Assembly: GCF_001591265.1 (NCBI RefSeq)
Contig: NZ_BCUL01000002.1
Coordinates: forward strand, 124,001 to 188,000
Direction of reading: 5' to 3'
Source of the DNA: Moraxella atlantae NBRC 14588
GTDB taxonomy: Bacteria; Pseudomonadota; Gammaproteobacteria; Pseudomonadales; Moraxellaceae
Length of the DNA stretch: 64,000 nt
Part shown: positions 8,829-18,382 of the stretch, in pieces
Position numbering within the stretch: the stretch's first letter is position 1
Layout of the letters: each line of letters opens with the position of its first letter
Program-made: the position numbers and the translations under genes
Notes under the pieces: model-generated
The model's database searches: none
What the model was told of the DNA's origin: nothing
What the model saw: only the letters and a program-made list of their open reading frames with translations

Positions 8829-10400
8829 TTAAGGGGTAGATGTTGATTGGTTGGTGTTTGCTGCACCTGTCGGCTTACTTGCGCCTGTGACATCGCCTTG
8901 CCCAACGGTGACAATCAACAAACGCTGCGGATCAATCAATGTGCGGTAGCGCTGGCTGACCGTGTCGCGATTGGCGCGTTGCACACGGGTGACATAATTG
9001 GTCAAATAGTCGTCTTTAAGCCCATAAAAACCCATCATGCCGATGGTGGCATTGGTCGCTGCATTACTGGCAAAGTTTTGTGCAAAACGATTGATAAATG
9101 CGTCTTTGGTCAAATCAAGTTCCGCTTGGCTGACCCCGTTTTGTACCACATCTTGTAATACCGCTTGGCTTGCGGCAACGGCTTCGGCGGTTTTGTCATT
9201 GCGTGTTGAGAATGTCACCGTGTAGCTGCCTTGGCTTTGCATTGGGGTCATGTTGCTATAAATGCCATACGTCAAGCCGCGTTTTTTGCGGATATCTGCC
9301 ATCAGCCGTGCTTGAAAATTGCCACCACCGACGATGTCATTCGCCATTGCAAAATCGGTCTGTGCTTGCAAGGCAACGGGGTCGGTACGGCGTTTTTCAC
9401 CCAGTTGTCCGATGATCACAGCGGTTTGGGTGCTATCAAACGGTACATGAATATGGCGTGATGTGGTCAAAGGCTTAGCATTGGGCAGAGCAGGTGCAGG
9501 CTTACCTTGCGGCATGGCACGGGTTAGCTGATTGGCAAGGGCACGTGCCTGTGCCAGTGTCAAATCGCCCGTAATGGCGATATTGGCATTTTGTGCCACC
9601 AAAAACCGCCGTGCAAATGCCTGCACATCCTTGCGTGACAGCTTGGGTACGCTGTCCACCGTACCAAGCGTTGGGTGTGCGTACGGATGGTTACCGTACA
9701 ACGCTCGGTTAAAGGTCTGCGCCGCGATGGCATCGGGATCTTCTTGCTGACGGGCAAGGGCGACCATCATTTGTGCTTTGCTGCGATTGAGGCTATTTTC
9801 GCTAAAACTTGGCGCGCGCAGGGTATCAGCAAGTAGCGTCAGGGCAGGCGATAGATACGCGCTATCAGACAGACTGCGCAAATTCACAATCAGCATGTCT
9901 TTGTACGCCGCAGCATCAAGCTCAAGCCCTAGTTGTTCGACCGCTTGGTTGAACGCTTCTTCATCATAACGCGCGTTGCCTTTGGTTAATGCATCCGCCG
10001 TCAAAGTTGCCAATCCAAAGCCTTGCGGCTTGATGGCGGTGTCACGCGCCGAACCTGCGTTGAAATATACACTGACATCAACCATCGGTAAATTGGGCGT
10101 AGCAACAAACGCCACGGGCGTGCCTGTCGTTGTGGTAAAGTGCTGAATTTTTGGTAGGGTAAACTGCAGCGGTGGCACGTTTTTAAGGCTAGCAAGCGTG
10201 TCTAGCGCGGCAATCGGCGCGTTGGGGTCGATATCAGCATTGCGTCGTTCACCCATCGGCGCGTCGGCAGCGTAAGCATTGGACACACCTGTTAGCAACA
10301 AACCGAGCAAAACAACGTGGGATTTTTTGGCATAACGATTGAAATAAGGCACCGCAAAATGCGACATCAACAAACGGACAGGCATGGTCATCTCGATCAT
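8829..10400 (-). CDS. M16 family peptidase-like protein, non-catalytic partner
   Basis: Insulinase/M16 fold protein (523 aa) with a basic-hydrophobic N-terminus ending near AYA-AD, so probably exported to the periplasm. The position of the zinc motif HxxEH reads FGLATLTADAL, so the metal ligands and catalytic Glu are absent. The second-half features (NIAITGDLTLAQARALANQL, KKRGLTYGIYSNM) are present. This is the usual active/inactive pair with the next gene, whose product has the intact motif. Its start is 48 bp past the stop of that gene on the same strand. The Ser/Thr/Asn-rich C-terminus is variable. Several nearby ATGs (10400, 10391) make the exact start uncertain. Confidence 0.87.
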   Translation of the reverse strand: MIEMTMPVRLLMSHFAVPYFNRYAKKSHVVLLGLLLTGVSNAYAADAPMGERRNADIDPNAPIAALDTLASLKNVPPLQFTLPKIQHFTTTTGTPVAFVATPNLPMVDVSVYFNAGSARDTAIKPQGFGLATLTADALTKGNARYDEEAFNQAVEQLGLELDAAAYKDMLIVNLRSLSDSAYLSPALTLLADTLRAPSFSENSLNRSKAQMMVALARQQEDPDAIAAQTFNRALYGNHPYAHPTLGTVDSVPKLSRKDVQAFARRFLVAQNANIAITGDLTLAQARALANQLTRAMPQGKPAPALPNAKPLTTSRHIHVPFDSTQTAVIIGQLGEKRRTDPVALQAQTDFAMANDIVGGGNFQARLMADIRKKRGLTYGIYSNMTPMQSQGSYTVTFSTRNDKTAEAVAASQAVLQDVVQNGVSQAELDLTKDAFINRFAQNFASNAATNATIGMMGFYGLKDDYLTNYVTRVQRANRDTVSQRYRTLIDPQRLLIVTVGQGDVTGASKPTGAANTNQSTSTP

Positions 10401-10448
10401 TTTTTTAAAATTTATGGCAAAAAATTGGGTGGCTATAGCAGCCGTCGG

Positions 10449-11951
10449 CTAAGGTGTGGGCAGAGCAGCGGTATTCGTGGCTGTACTGTCTGTACTATTT
10501 TTAGCATGGGTTTGCCTCGATGGCTCAACATACAGCACGGTAAGGTTGTCTTTGGTTAAATAACGCTGCGCGGTGCGCTGCAAATCAGCAGGCGTAATAC
10601 GCGCAAAACGCTCAGGCAAATGGTAAATCTCGCGGTCATCAATACCAATACTGGCAAGGCTACCGATGGTGCGTGCTTGTCCTGCAAGGCTGTCTTGTGC
10701 ATAGACCAATTCGGTCAAAGTGTTGGTTTTGGCGCGGCTGAGTTCTTGTGCACTAATCGGTGCGGTTTTGAGCTGCTCAATTTGCGCCAGTAATGCTGCT
10801 TGCGCCTGTGCAAGGCTGACCCCATCGCGCGGTGTGGCGTGAATCAGCAACAAGCCATCGCCACGGTCAAACGCACTATAGCCGCTACCAACTGCCGCCA
10901 GCACTTGCTGCTCGCGTACCAGATTTTTCTCTAGCCGCGCTGACAGCCCACCATCAAGTACTTGACTGAGTAAAGCAAGCTGATATGCCTCGTTAGGATC
11001 ATCTGCCGTCGTCAGTGTGGGTAGATTGTACGCCATTATCAAGCTTGGTACTTGCACAGGTAGGGCGGTGTGTGCTTCATGATAGCCGCGAAATCCTGCT
11101 TGGCGCACGCTTGGGCGTGTTGGCAAAGTTTGCGGTTGTTTATCGCCAAAGTAGCGTTTGACCTGCGCCAACGCTTCTTCGGGCTTGACATCGCCGACAA
11201 TCACCACCGTGGCATTGTTGGGCGCGTACCACTGGCGATACCATGCCGCCAAATCTGACAGCTTGATACCTGCAATTTCTGCCATCGGGCCAATTACCGA
11301 CTCACCCTTTGGGCTGTCGGGGTATGCCATGCGGCTAAATTGCTCAAACGCGCGCGCGTTTGGGTTGTCATCGGTGCGCAGGCGACGCTCTTCCATCACC
11401 ACCTGCCGCTCGGAATCAAAATCGCTTTGGCGCAGCGTCAGATTGGTCATGCGGTCAGCCTCAAGCTCCAACGCGAGCCCCAAGCGATTGGCAGGCAAGA
11501 CCTCATAATACGCGGTGTAATCATGCGTGGTAAAGGCGTTGTTGCTACCGCCAAACTTTGCCAACACGCGCTCAAAATCTGCCGATGACACCTTGGGCGT
11601 GCCTTTAAACATCATATGCTCAAGCAAATGCGAAATACCGCCCAAGTGTTCAGGCTCATCGGTCGCCCCCACACGGTACCAAATTTGGCTCATCACCACA
11701 GGCGCGCGGTGGTCTTCTTGAATGATGACTTTCAAGCCGTTATCCAGCGTGTATTCATGGCGGCGTTGGTCGATCGTCGCCGCCAAATCCGTGCGGTTGT
11801 TGGTTTTTGCAACTGTTTTGGTTTTGGTAATTTTGGCAGTCGGCTGCGCGTGTGCCAGTGGGGACAAGCCAAGGCTTGCCAACGCCAGCGTGGTGCACAA
11901 GGTTTTTAAGGCAGTTAAACGGTTTGGCAGGGATAAGCGAACACGATGCAC
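10449..11951 (-). CDS. M16 family zinc metallopeptidase, catalytic
   Basis: M16 peptidase (500 aa) with a signal peptide (hydrophobic residues 14-33, cleavage near AHAQ). The inverted zinc motif HLLEH is at residues 108-112. The downstream acidic ligand lies in the usual ALELEADRMTNL context, which is followed by VVMEERRLRTDDNP. A second M16 domain occupies the C-terminal half (VKPEEALAQVKRYF onward). It probably degrades peptides in the periplasm together with the inactive partner encoded next to it. The start is a GTG with a weak ribosome-binding site. It is divergent from ftsY across a 311-bp gap containing a large inverted repeat. Confidence 0.9.
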   Translation of the reverse strand: MHRVRLSLPNRLTALKTLCTTLALASLGLSPLAHAQPTAKITKTKTVAKTNNRTDLAATIDQRRHEYTLDNGLKVIIQEDHRAPVVMSQIWYRVGATDEPEHLGGISHLLEHMMFKGTPKVSSADFERVLAKFGGSNNAFTTHDYTAYYEVLPANRLGLALELEADRMTNLTLRQSDFDSERQVVMEERRLRTDDNPNARAFEQFSRMAYPDSPKGESVIGPMAEIAGIKLSDLAAWYRQWYAPNNATVVIVGDVKPEEALAQVKRYFGDKQPQTLPTRPSVRQAGFRGYHEAHTALPVQVPSLIMAYNLPTLTTADDPNEAYQLALLSQVLDGGLSARLEKNLVREQQVLAAVGSGYSAFDRGDGLLLIHATPRDGVSLAQAQAALLAQIEQLKTAPISAQELSRAKTNTLTELVYAQDSLAGQARTIGSLASIGIDDREIYHLPERFARITPADLQRTAQRYLTKDNLTVLYVEPSRQTHAKNSTDSTATNTAALPTP

Positions 11952-12106
11952 GGACTATTCTCAGTTTTTAGCTAGGTTTAGTATCATCAATCAATTATTG
12001 TCTTTCATTAGGCAAATTTGACTTACATGTCAAATCAGTAAACAAGTTGTTGCATAAACAGCCTTTAAAAAGACGCGCTAATTATCATGCCACAAAACGG
12101 CGCTGT

Positions 12107-12156
12107 CGCCTAGTCTTATGCCACGCAACAATGGCTAGGCTTACAAAGACTAGGCG
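12107..12156. repeat. perfect 11-bp inverted repeat between the M16 gene and ftsY
   Basis: CGCCTAGTCTT (12107-12117) is exactly repeated as AAGACTAGGCG (12146-12156). The 28-base loop contains a smaller GCCA/TGGC stem. It sits in the divergent intergenic region 11952-12262 with no T-run, so it is more likely an operator, cruciform or mRNA leader structure than a terminator. I see no other feature in this gap. Confidence 0.7.
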
Positions 12157-12262
12157 AGAATGTTACAATACCTTAATTTAAGCTTGAATTTGCGCGCAAA
12201 AATTTCGCGCCTGTATTCTGTTTGCTTATCCAATTAATTGCAAAAAATAATTAGGCACCCCC

Positions 12263-13405
12263 ATGCAAAACCCAAACCGTCCCAATCAAGTCGTCATTAA
12301 CCTAGACAGCGATTTAAGCCAGTTTGATGACGCAACCTTGCCCAGTATTCCTGTGCAGCCTGCCCAACCTGCTGCACCGATCTCTGAATCTGCACCTGTC
12401 CAATCCGCACCCACGGTAACACCTGCCGCTACGAGTACCAACGAAGCCGAAGCGTTGGTCGCCGAGCCGCAAAAATCGGGTTGGTTTAGCCGCATGAAGC
12501 AAGGGCTTGCCAAAAGTCGTAAAAACTTCACCGAAGGCTTGACCAATATTTTGATTGGTGGTAAAGAGATTGACGATGAATTGCTAGAAGAAGTCGAAGA
12601 TCAGCTATTGGTAGCCGACATCGGTGTGACCGCCACCACACGCATCATCAAAAACCTGACCGAAGCCACCGCACGCGGTGATTTGATTTACTCACATTCG
12701 CTGTATAAAGCCTTGCAACAAGAACTGGTCGATATTCTTGCGCCCAAAGTCGCGCCCTTGACCATTGACAACAGCAAAACACCGTTTGTCATCTTGATGG
12801 TCGGTGTAAACGGTGTTGGCAAAACCACCACCATCGGCAAACTTGCCAAGCGCTTGCAAAGCGAGGGCAAAAGCGTTATGTTGGCAGCGGGCGATACGTT
12901 TCGCGCGGCCGCCACCGAGCAGCTACAGATTTGGGGCGAGCGCAACCAAATCCCCGTCATCGCACAAGGGCATGGCTCAGACAGCGCGTCGGTGATTTTT
13001 GATGCCATCCAAGCCGCCAAGGCGCGAGGCATTGACGTGCTGATTGCCGACACCGCAGGGCGACTACAAAACAAAACCAACCTGATGGAAGAGTTGAAAA
13101 AAGTCGTGCGCGTCATGCAAAAAGCTGACCCCAGCGCACCGCATGAAACCATGATCGTGCTTGATGCAGGTACAGGGCAAAACGCGCTCAATCAAGTGCA
13201 GATTTTTAATGAAGCCGTACCATTGACAGGCGTAACGATCACCAAACTTGATGGCACGGCAAAAGGCGGTGTGGTATTCAACGTGGCTAGCAACACGGAC
13301 ATTCCGATTCGCTTTATCGGTGTGGGTGAAAAAATCGACGACTTGCGCCCGTTTAAAGCCGATGACTTTGTCAAAGCGTTGTTTGACAACGACGATAAAG
13401 ACTAA
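12263..13405 (+). CDS. ftsY: signal recognition particle receptor FtsY
   Basis: SRP receptor GTPase (380 aa) that docks SRP-ribosome complexes at the inner membrane. The acidic, Pro/Ala-rich N-terminal A domain (about residues 1-75) is short compared with E. coli. It is followed by the helical N domain (GWFSRMKQGLAKSRKNF) and the G domain with GVNGVGKTTTIGKLA, the DTFRAAA insertion-box motif, DTAGRLQNK, TKLDGTAKGG and GVGEKIDDLRPF. A hairpin terminator follows. The gene for its RNA partner (4.5S RNA) is at 36887. Confidence 0.96.
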   Translation: MQNPNRPNQVVINLDSDLSQFDDATLPSIPVQPAQPAAPISESAPVQSAPTVTPAATSTNEAEALVAEPQKSGWFSRMKQGLAKSRKNFTEGLTNILIGGKEIDDELLEEVEDQLLVADIGVTATTRIIKNLTEATARGDLIYSHSLYKALQQELVDILAPKVAPLTIDNSKTPFVILMVGVNGVGKTTTIGKLAKRLQSEGKSVMLAAGDTFRAAATEQLQIWGERNQIPVIAQGHGSDSASVIFDAIQAAKARGIDVLIADTAGRLQNKTNLMEELKKVVRVMQKADPSAPHETMIVLDAGTGQNALNQVQIFNEAVPLTGVTITKLDGTAKGGVVFNVASNTDIPIRFIGVGEKIDDLRPFKADDFVKALFDNDDKD

Positions 13406-13480
13406 AGCCAAAATTCAACAAAAAAATGGGCAACATAAACACAGAGCAGCATTTTTTTGGCAAAAACGCTGTTAAAACCA

Positions 13481-13507
13481 AACGCTTAGCCAACGTTAAG
13501 CGTTTTT
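13481..13507. terminator. terminator between ftsY and the LonH-like gene
   Basis: AACGCTTA pairs perfectly with TAAGCGTT around an 8-base loop, followed by T's on the plus strand. The minus-strand gene ends inside this hairpin, so it may serve both convergent genes. Confidence 0.75.
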
Positions 13508-16063
13508 CTCATTGTCTTTTTGTTCCCATGCTGCCAAGCGCGCGTGAATGCGTCCATACAGCGTGTGTTTGCGATACGTGCCTTTTTTGGTTTTGCTTGC
13601 GACCGCAAAACCTGTCAGCAGTGCCAATGCTTCATTGACATGTTCAACGGCATAAATCACAAACCGCCCTGCTGCCACCGCCTCGACGATATCTTGCCGC
13701 AGCATCAACTGGCTTAGATTGGCTTTAGGGATAATCACGCCTTGCAAAGATGGGTCTGGTTCAGCACCTGTACCGCGTTTGGCATTTTGCTCCAAACACG
13801 CGTCATAAAAACCTGCGATTTTGGCATTTACCCCGCCCACTGCTTGTACCTGCCCAAATTGGTTCATCGAGCCTGTCACCGCCAAGTTCTGACAAATCGG
13901 CACTTGCGCCAATGCCGACAACAACGCGCACACGCCTGCCACTGTCGCGCTATCGCCATCAATGCCGCCGTAACTTTGCTCAAACGCCAAAGACGCGGCA
14001 AAATTGAGCGCAAAATCATCGGCAAACAGCCCACGCAAATAATTGCTCATAATCAACACGCTTTTGGCATGAATCGCGCCGCCTAGCTCAACATCGCGCT
14101 CAATGTCCAAGATATCCGCGCCGCTGTGACTGTGGTATACATTGGCGGTCATGCGCGCAGGCAAGCCAAACTCACTATCAGCGTAGCTGACCACCGTCAG
14201 CGCGTTGATTTGCCCAACCGCTGTGCCCTGTGTGCTAATCAGCTGTTGTCCTTTTTGTAGCTCTTGCCAAAATAATTGGCGCAAATAGCCTGCCCGATAA
14301 CGCATATCGGCAATCGCCGCTTCGATATGCGCTGCGCTAACTTGATCGGCATGGTGCAGATTTGCCTTTTGGTTGGCTTCTAGCAGCAGCTGTGCCAAGC
14401 GGTCGCTGTGTAAGGTCAATTCTTGTTGATCTTCGGCTTGCTCGCTCAGATAATCCAGCAACGCCGCCAACGCGGTATAGTCAAAATCATGCAAACCATA
14501 TTTGTCCACCATATCGGCGATTTTTGCCACCATCGCGCGTTCGTTGGCAGGCGTGCGCGCAATGCGGTCATGAAAATCTGCCCGAATCTTAAATACACTG
14601 TGAAACTCAGGCTCAAATTCAAGCAAATCGTAATACAAATCAGGCTCGCCCAACAAAATCACCTTGACATCCAGCGCAATCGCGTGCGGCTCAAGGCTGA
14701 TACTGCCCGTCAAAGTAAGCATCTGCTCAAGGCTTGACATCTTCAGCTGACGGCTTTGTAGCGCGCGCTTGAGCCCCTGCCACGCGTACGGGTATTCAAG
14801 CAGGCTACTAGCCTCCAAAATCAGATAACCCCCGTTGGCACGGTGTAAAGACCCTGCACGAATCAGACTAACATCGGTTGAAACCGTACCCAAGTGGGTG
14901 ATTTGCTCAACATGCCCCAGCAAATTTAAATGTGTTGGCAAGTCCTCAAATACCACAGGCGCGCCTGCATCGGGTGCATGACTGGTCATCACATTGACAA
15001 AATACCGCGCAGGCAACGGCGAGAAATGACTGGGCAAAAATTCGTCATCGTTTTCATTGATGATAGGCTCAACGTGCGCCACGATATCGTCGGCAAACGC
15101 GTGCAGGTAGGCAACAACGTTGGGCAAGTTTTGATATTTGTCTAGCAGCGGTGCCAGCAGTGGCGTAAGCGTGCGCCGTGCCAACGATTGGTGCAACGCC
15201 TGCAACGTTTGGTTGGCCTCATCTTCGATTTGCTCAAGCGTGATGGTCAATAAATTCAGCCGTTTTTGCATGTGGTTTTTGTCTTGAAAATTTGCCACAT
15301 ACGGTGATATCGACTTGCTAGACGCAGGCGTAACATCGCTGCTGTCGGTGTGTTTATCGACTTTGTCCGTGCGTTTATTGGTGGTTAAATGGCGCGTTGT
15401 GGTCACAATCGCGCTATCGCTTGCCTCGCTGTCGGCAGACACAAAAATCGGTCTATTGTCCGACGCACGCACCGCCAATGCCAGCGCGTACTGCTTACCC
15501 TCTTCATTGAGCGCATCATACGCCTGTTGCTCTTGTAAGCTAATTTGGTTACGAATCGCCTCAACTTTGCTTTGGTAATGGTCACTGCGAAACCGCTGAT
15601 TGAGCTGACGCTTAAGCGCAAGCCAACACGCCTTGATATCATCGGCTAGCATTTGCCCCATACTGGCAGGCAATGCCAACGCAATCGGCGCGCGCGCGTC
15701 GCTAAAATTGTGCACATACACCCAGTCATCGGGTGTGGGCTGGCGTTTGGCATAATCTTGCAACAAACGCATAACCAAAGTACGCTTGCCCAACCCATTC
15801 TCACCTGCGGCAAACACATGATAGCCTGACGCATGGATATCCAATGCGGTGGTCAAAGCTTGCACGGCGCGCGCTTGCCCAAAGCCAATATCAGGCGCGT
15901 CTGCCTCACGCGTACTGGCAGGCAGGTTGGTAGGGTCGGTGTGGTAGCGCAGCAGTTTCGGCGCAACACAGGTAGCCATGCGTAGCGCGTTGATTTGCTG
16001 GTTTAAATCGGCACGTTTAGCCGTGGCGGTGTTGGTTTGGGATTTGCAAACGGATTTAGTCAT
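13496..16063 (-). CDS. Lon-related ATP-dependent protease, LonH (YcbZ) type
   Basis: Soluble AAA+ serine protease (855 aa from ATG 16063) related to E. coli YcbZ/LonH. The N-terminal part has a P-loop GENGLGKRT (about residue 90). An insert in the ATPase region carries a Thr/Ser/Lys-rich spacer. The central block reads IRADFHDRIART. The C-terminal Lon protease domain has GGIDGDSATVAG, with the catalytic Ser in GDSAT, and VGGVNAKIAGFYDAC with the Lys of the Ser-Lys dyad. The classical Lon substrate-binding N-domain is absent. The frame continues upstream to a TTG at 16102, but the ATG is preferred. No close operon partner. Confidence 0.88.
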   Translation of the reverse strand: MTKSVCKSQTNTATAKRADLNQQINALRMATCVAPKLLRYHTDPTNLPASTREADAPDIGFGQARAVQALTTALDIHASGYHVFAAGENGLGKRTLVMRLLQDYAKRQPTPDDWVYVHNFSDARAPIALALPASMGQMLADDIKACWLALKRQLNQRFRSDHYQSKVEAIRNQISLQEQQAYDALNEEGKQYALALAVRASDNRPIFVSADSEASDSAIVTTTRHLTTNKRTDKVDKHTDSSDVTPASSKSISPYVANFQDKNHMQKRLNLLTITLEQIEDEANQTLQALHQSLARRTLTPLLAPLLDKYQNLPNVVAYLHAFADDIVAHVEPIINENDDEFLPSHFSPLPARYFVNVMTSHAPDAGAPVVFEDLPTHLNLLGHVEQITHLGTVSTDVSLIRAGSLHRANGGYLILEASSLLEYPYAWQGLKRALQSRQLKMSSLEQMLTLTGSISLEPHAIALDVKVILLGEPDLYYDLLEFEPEFHSVFKIRADFHDRIARTPANERAMVAKIADMVDKYGLHDFDYTALAALLDYLSEQAEDQQELTLHSDRLAQLLLEANQKANLHHADQVSAAHIEAAIADMRYRAGYLRQLFWQELQKGQQLISTQGTAVGQINALTVVSYADSEFGLPARMTANVYHSHSGADILDIERDVELGGAIHAKSVLIMSNYLRGLFADDFALNFAASLAFEQSYGGIDGDSATVAGVCALLSALAQVPICQNLAVTGSMNQFGQVQAVGGVNAKIAGFYDACLEQNAKRGTGAEPDPSLQGVIIPKANLSQLMLRQDIVEAVAAGRFVIYAVEHVNEALALLTGFAVASKTKKGTYRKHTLYGRIHARLAAWEQKDNEKNA

Positions 16064-16097
16064 AGTAGCGATACAGACTTTTATAGACAGGCTCAAA

Positions 16098-16133
16098 CAC
16101 AAAAAAGGGTAGATTCACAAAAAAGGGTAGATT
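16098..16133. repeat. two tandem copies of an 18-bp unit
   Basis: The 18-base unit CACAAAAAAGGGTAGATT occurs twice in a row just upstream of the LonH-like gene. Confidence 0.85.
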
Positions 16134-16616
16134 GGTATACGTGTAAAAAATTATTTAACATTTAATAACCAAAGATGACGGTTTGCGATCAATATATTCA
16201 AATAATTCTTTTATCAATTAAATTTCTAGCATAAAAATAAACTAGCATAAAAATAAATAAACATAATAAGCGTAACGCGCAGAAAACATAGCGTTATGTT
16301 GCGGCTAATAACAGCAAAAATCAATACGCAAACGTAAAAAATTCATCAAACTGAGCGATGAAATTTATAAACCAAAACAAATATTTAAATTAACAAGATT
16401 ACAGTTAAATAACCTAAACCATGCCAATCATTAACAAAATCAACAAAACTACTGTATCAAACTAAATTTAGCCTGCTTATGATAATTCACAAGCCCAACA
16501 TATATTTAAATGTATAACCCCGTATAAATATAGCTTGGCGACAGTTTTGGTCAATACACTGAACCAATTTGATAAATACGGCGTTGATCAAACGCTACAG
16601 ATAAAAGGATACGACA
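16134..16616. other. AT-rich intergenic region
   Basis: About 480 bp, visibly very AT-rich, with no coding frame. It contains a short direct repeat (CTAGCATAAAAATAAA, twice, near 16227-16258) and several TATAAA/TATAAT-like boxes. It probably holds the promoter of the glycine-zipper gene and that of the LonH-like gene. No further structure seen. Confidence 0.6.
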
Positions 16617-17093
16617 ATGAGTAATCATGAAGATCTAAACCGTGACCCAATCACTGGTGAACCAGGTTCACACCCTGTTGGTACTGCCGTAGGTGGCGTT
16701 GGTGGCGCAGCCGTTGGCGCAGCAATCGGTTCTTTGGCAGGTCCTTTGGGCACGCTAATCGGTGGTGCAATTGGCGCAACCGTTGGCGGTGGTGCAGGTC
16801 ATGCAGCAGGTGAAGCAATCGACCCAACCGCACAAGATAACTACTGGCGTGATAACCACACCACCACAACGTATTACAATAAAGAATACACTTACGACGA
16901 AGACTATCAACCTGCATACAAGGTAGGTTATACTAACCGTCCTGATTATGATGCCAACACACGTTTTGAAGATGTTGAGCAAGATCTAGAACGTTCATGG
17001 AACGAAGTACGTGGTAAATCTCGCCTAGCATGGTCAGATGCACGTCATGCAGCACGCGATGCTTGGTACCGTATTACACCAGAACATCGTTAA
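16617..17093 (+). CDS. glycine-zipper protein of unknown function
   Basis: 158-aa protein without a classical signal peptide. After an N-terminal DPITGEPGSHPVGTAVGG comes a long glycine-zipper stretch (about residues 21-62, GxxxG-type repeats such as GGAAVGAAIGSLAGPLGTLIGGAIG) that could form a membrane hairpin. A Tyr/Thr/Asn-rich linker (NHTTTTYYNKEYTYDEDY) follows, then a charged C-terminal helix (FEDVEQDLERSWNEVRGKSRLAW). Similar proteins are common in Moraxellaceae and are often stress-linked, but I know no assigned function. AAAAGGA precedes the ATG and a strong terminator follows, so it is monocistronic and probably well expressed. Confidence 0.8.
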   Translation: MSNHEDLNRDPITGEPGSHPVGTAVGGVGGAAVGAAIGSLAGPLGTLIGGAIGATVGGGAGHAAGEAIDPTAQDNYWRDNHTTTTYYNKEYTYDEDYQPAYKVGYTNRPDYDANTRFEDVEQDLERSWNEVRGKSRLAWSDARHAARDAWYRITPEHR

Positions 17094-17136
17094 TGCGCAA
17101 TGATATTGGCTGATTTTTAGCCAGCTATCGACCAAA

Positions 17137-17167
17137 AGACCAAAGTGACGCTTTGGTCTTTTTTTTA
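17137..17167 (+). terminator. terminator after the glycine-zipper gene
   Basis: AGACCAAAG pairs perfectly with CTTTGGTCT around loop TGACG, followed by eight T's. Confidence 0.93.
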
Positions 17168-17248
17168 TCTTAAACTGTCTTAAGAAAATTCGCTAAAATT
17201 CTGCTTATTTTTTATTAATATCAAAACATAGACTACATAAAACATATC

Positions 17249-18286
17249 ATGGCTTTAACTCACACGGATGCTGACGCGCAATTTATCATCGCCACTGCCA
17301 ACCTACTCAACCTCGCCTTGCCCAATCGCGTGTTTTATCACAACACCGATGTTTATAGCACAACCGTCTATCAACAAAAAATCCACGCGCTCGCCCCACT
17401 GCTGCGCCAACTACAAGCGGATATCATCGGCTGTCAGGAAGTGTGGGATGAACAAGCCCTGCGCGAGGTGTGTGAGCTGGCAGGTATGGCAAACTGTCAA
17501 GTCATCGCGCCACTGGCGAGCAACGCAGCTGACAGTTCCCTGACCCAAGGGCAGGGCGCGACGGGCACGCCTGCGGTGGGTCTGGTGTCGCGCTTTGCGA
17601 TTGAGCATTACCATTTGCTAGAAAATATCCCCAAAATTGGGCAGCTGGATATTCCCGATATGGGACGCTATGAGCGGTTTAATCGTCCGCCGTTGTTGGC
17701 GCACGTGCGCTTGCCCACAGGTACGTTGCTGCATGTCATCGTCGCGCACTTAAAAAGCCAGCGCCCTGATTACCTAGAAGACGCACGCGGACGGCCGCTT
17801 GAAGACCGCGATGATCCTGTCATTCGTGTACGTGCTAAATTGCGTAGCCTGTGTATGCGCGCTGCTGAGGCTGCAGGTATTCGTCAATACGTCATCGAGA
17901 CTTTGCAACACAATAACCAACCGCTGATCTTGCTGGGTGATATGAATGATGTCATGCAAAGTGTGACCTGTCAGCTGCTCAGCGAGGCAGGCGAGGTGGT
18001 GTATGACAAAACCAACCGCGATATCGCCTTGTTTGACGCGTCATCGGTGCAAACGCGCTTGCATTGGCTGCGTAACGTTGCCTATACCCACATTCATCAA
18101 GGTATGCCCGAAGTACTAGACCAAATTTTGGTGTCTGAGCAGTTTTTGGCCAATAGCAAATATAAACTGGGTGAAGTTTTGCAGGTCGATTATTTTAATG
18201 ACCATCTAAAGTTTGTCACACCGCCGCGCCCAACCGATCATGGTTTGGTGCGTGCGCAGATTAGATTGTATAATCAGAATGACTAA
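17249..18286 (+). CDS. endonuclease/exonuclease/phosphatase (EEP) family protein
   Basis: EEP-fold hydrolase (345 aa). ATANLLNLALPN near the N-terminus is the first metal-site Asn region. DIIGCQEVWDEQAL supplies the metal-binding Glu, VIVAHLKSQRPD the conserved His, and LLGDMNDVMQS (about residue 230) the Asp/Asn pair. PRPTDHGLVRAQI near the end carries the catalytic DH. There is no signal peptide, so it is probably cytoplasmic. The substrate (nucleic acid, phosphodiester or lipid) cannot be told from sequence. The TetR gene follows on the same strand after 96 bp. Confidence 0.85.
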   Translation: MALTHTDADAQFIIATANLLNLALPNRVFYHNTDVYSTTVYQQKIHALAPLLRQLQADIIGCQEVWDEQALREVCELAGMANCQVIAPLASNAADSSLTQGQGATGTPAVGLVSRFAIEHYHLLENIPKIGQLDIPDMGRYERFNRPPLLAHVRLPTGTLLHVIVAHLKSQRPDYLEDARGRPLEDRDDPVIRVRAKLRSLCMRAAEAAGIRQYVIETLQHNNQPLILLGDMNDVMQSVTCQLLSEAGEVVYDKTNRDIALFDASSVQTRLHWLRNVAYTHIHQGMPEVLDQILVSEQFLANSKYKLGEVLQVDYFNDHLKFVTPPRPTDHGLVRAQIRLYNQND

Positions 18287-18382
18287 TCGTTATTTATATT
18301 TTGATTGATTTAATAAATAATTTAAGCAATAATTGTTGAAGCGTTGAGCTATTTTATTCACCAACCAACCCAAGGAGGAGCC

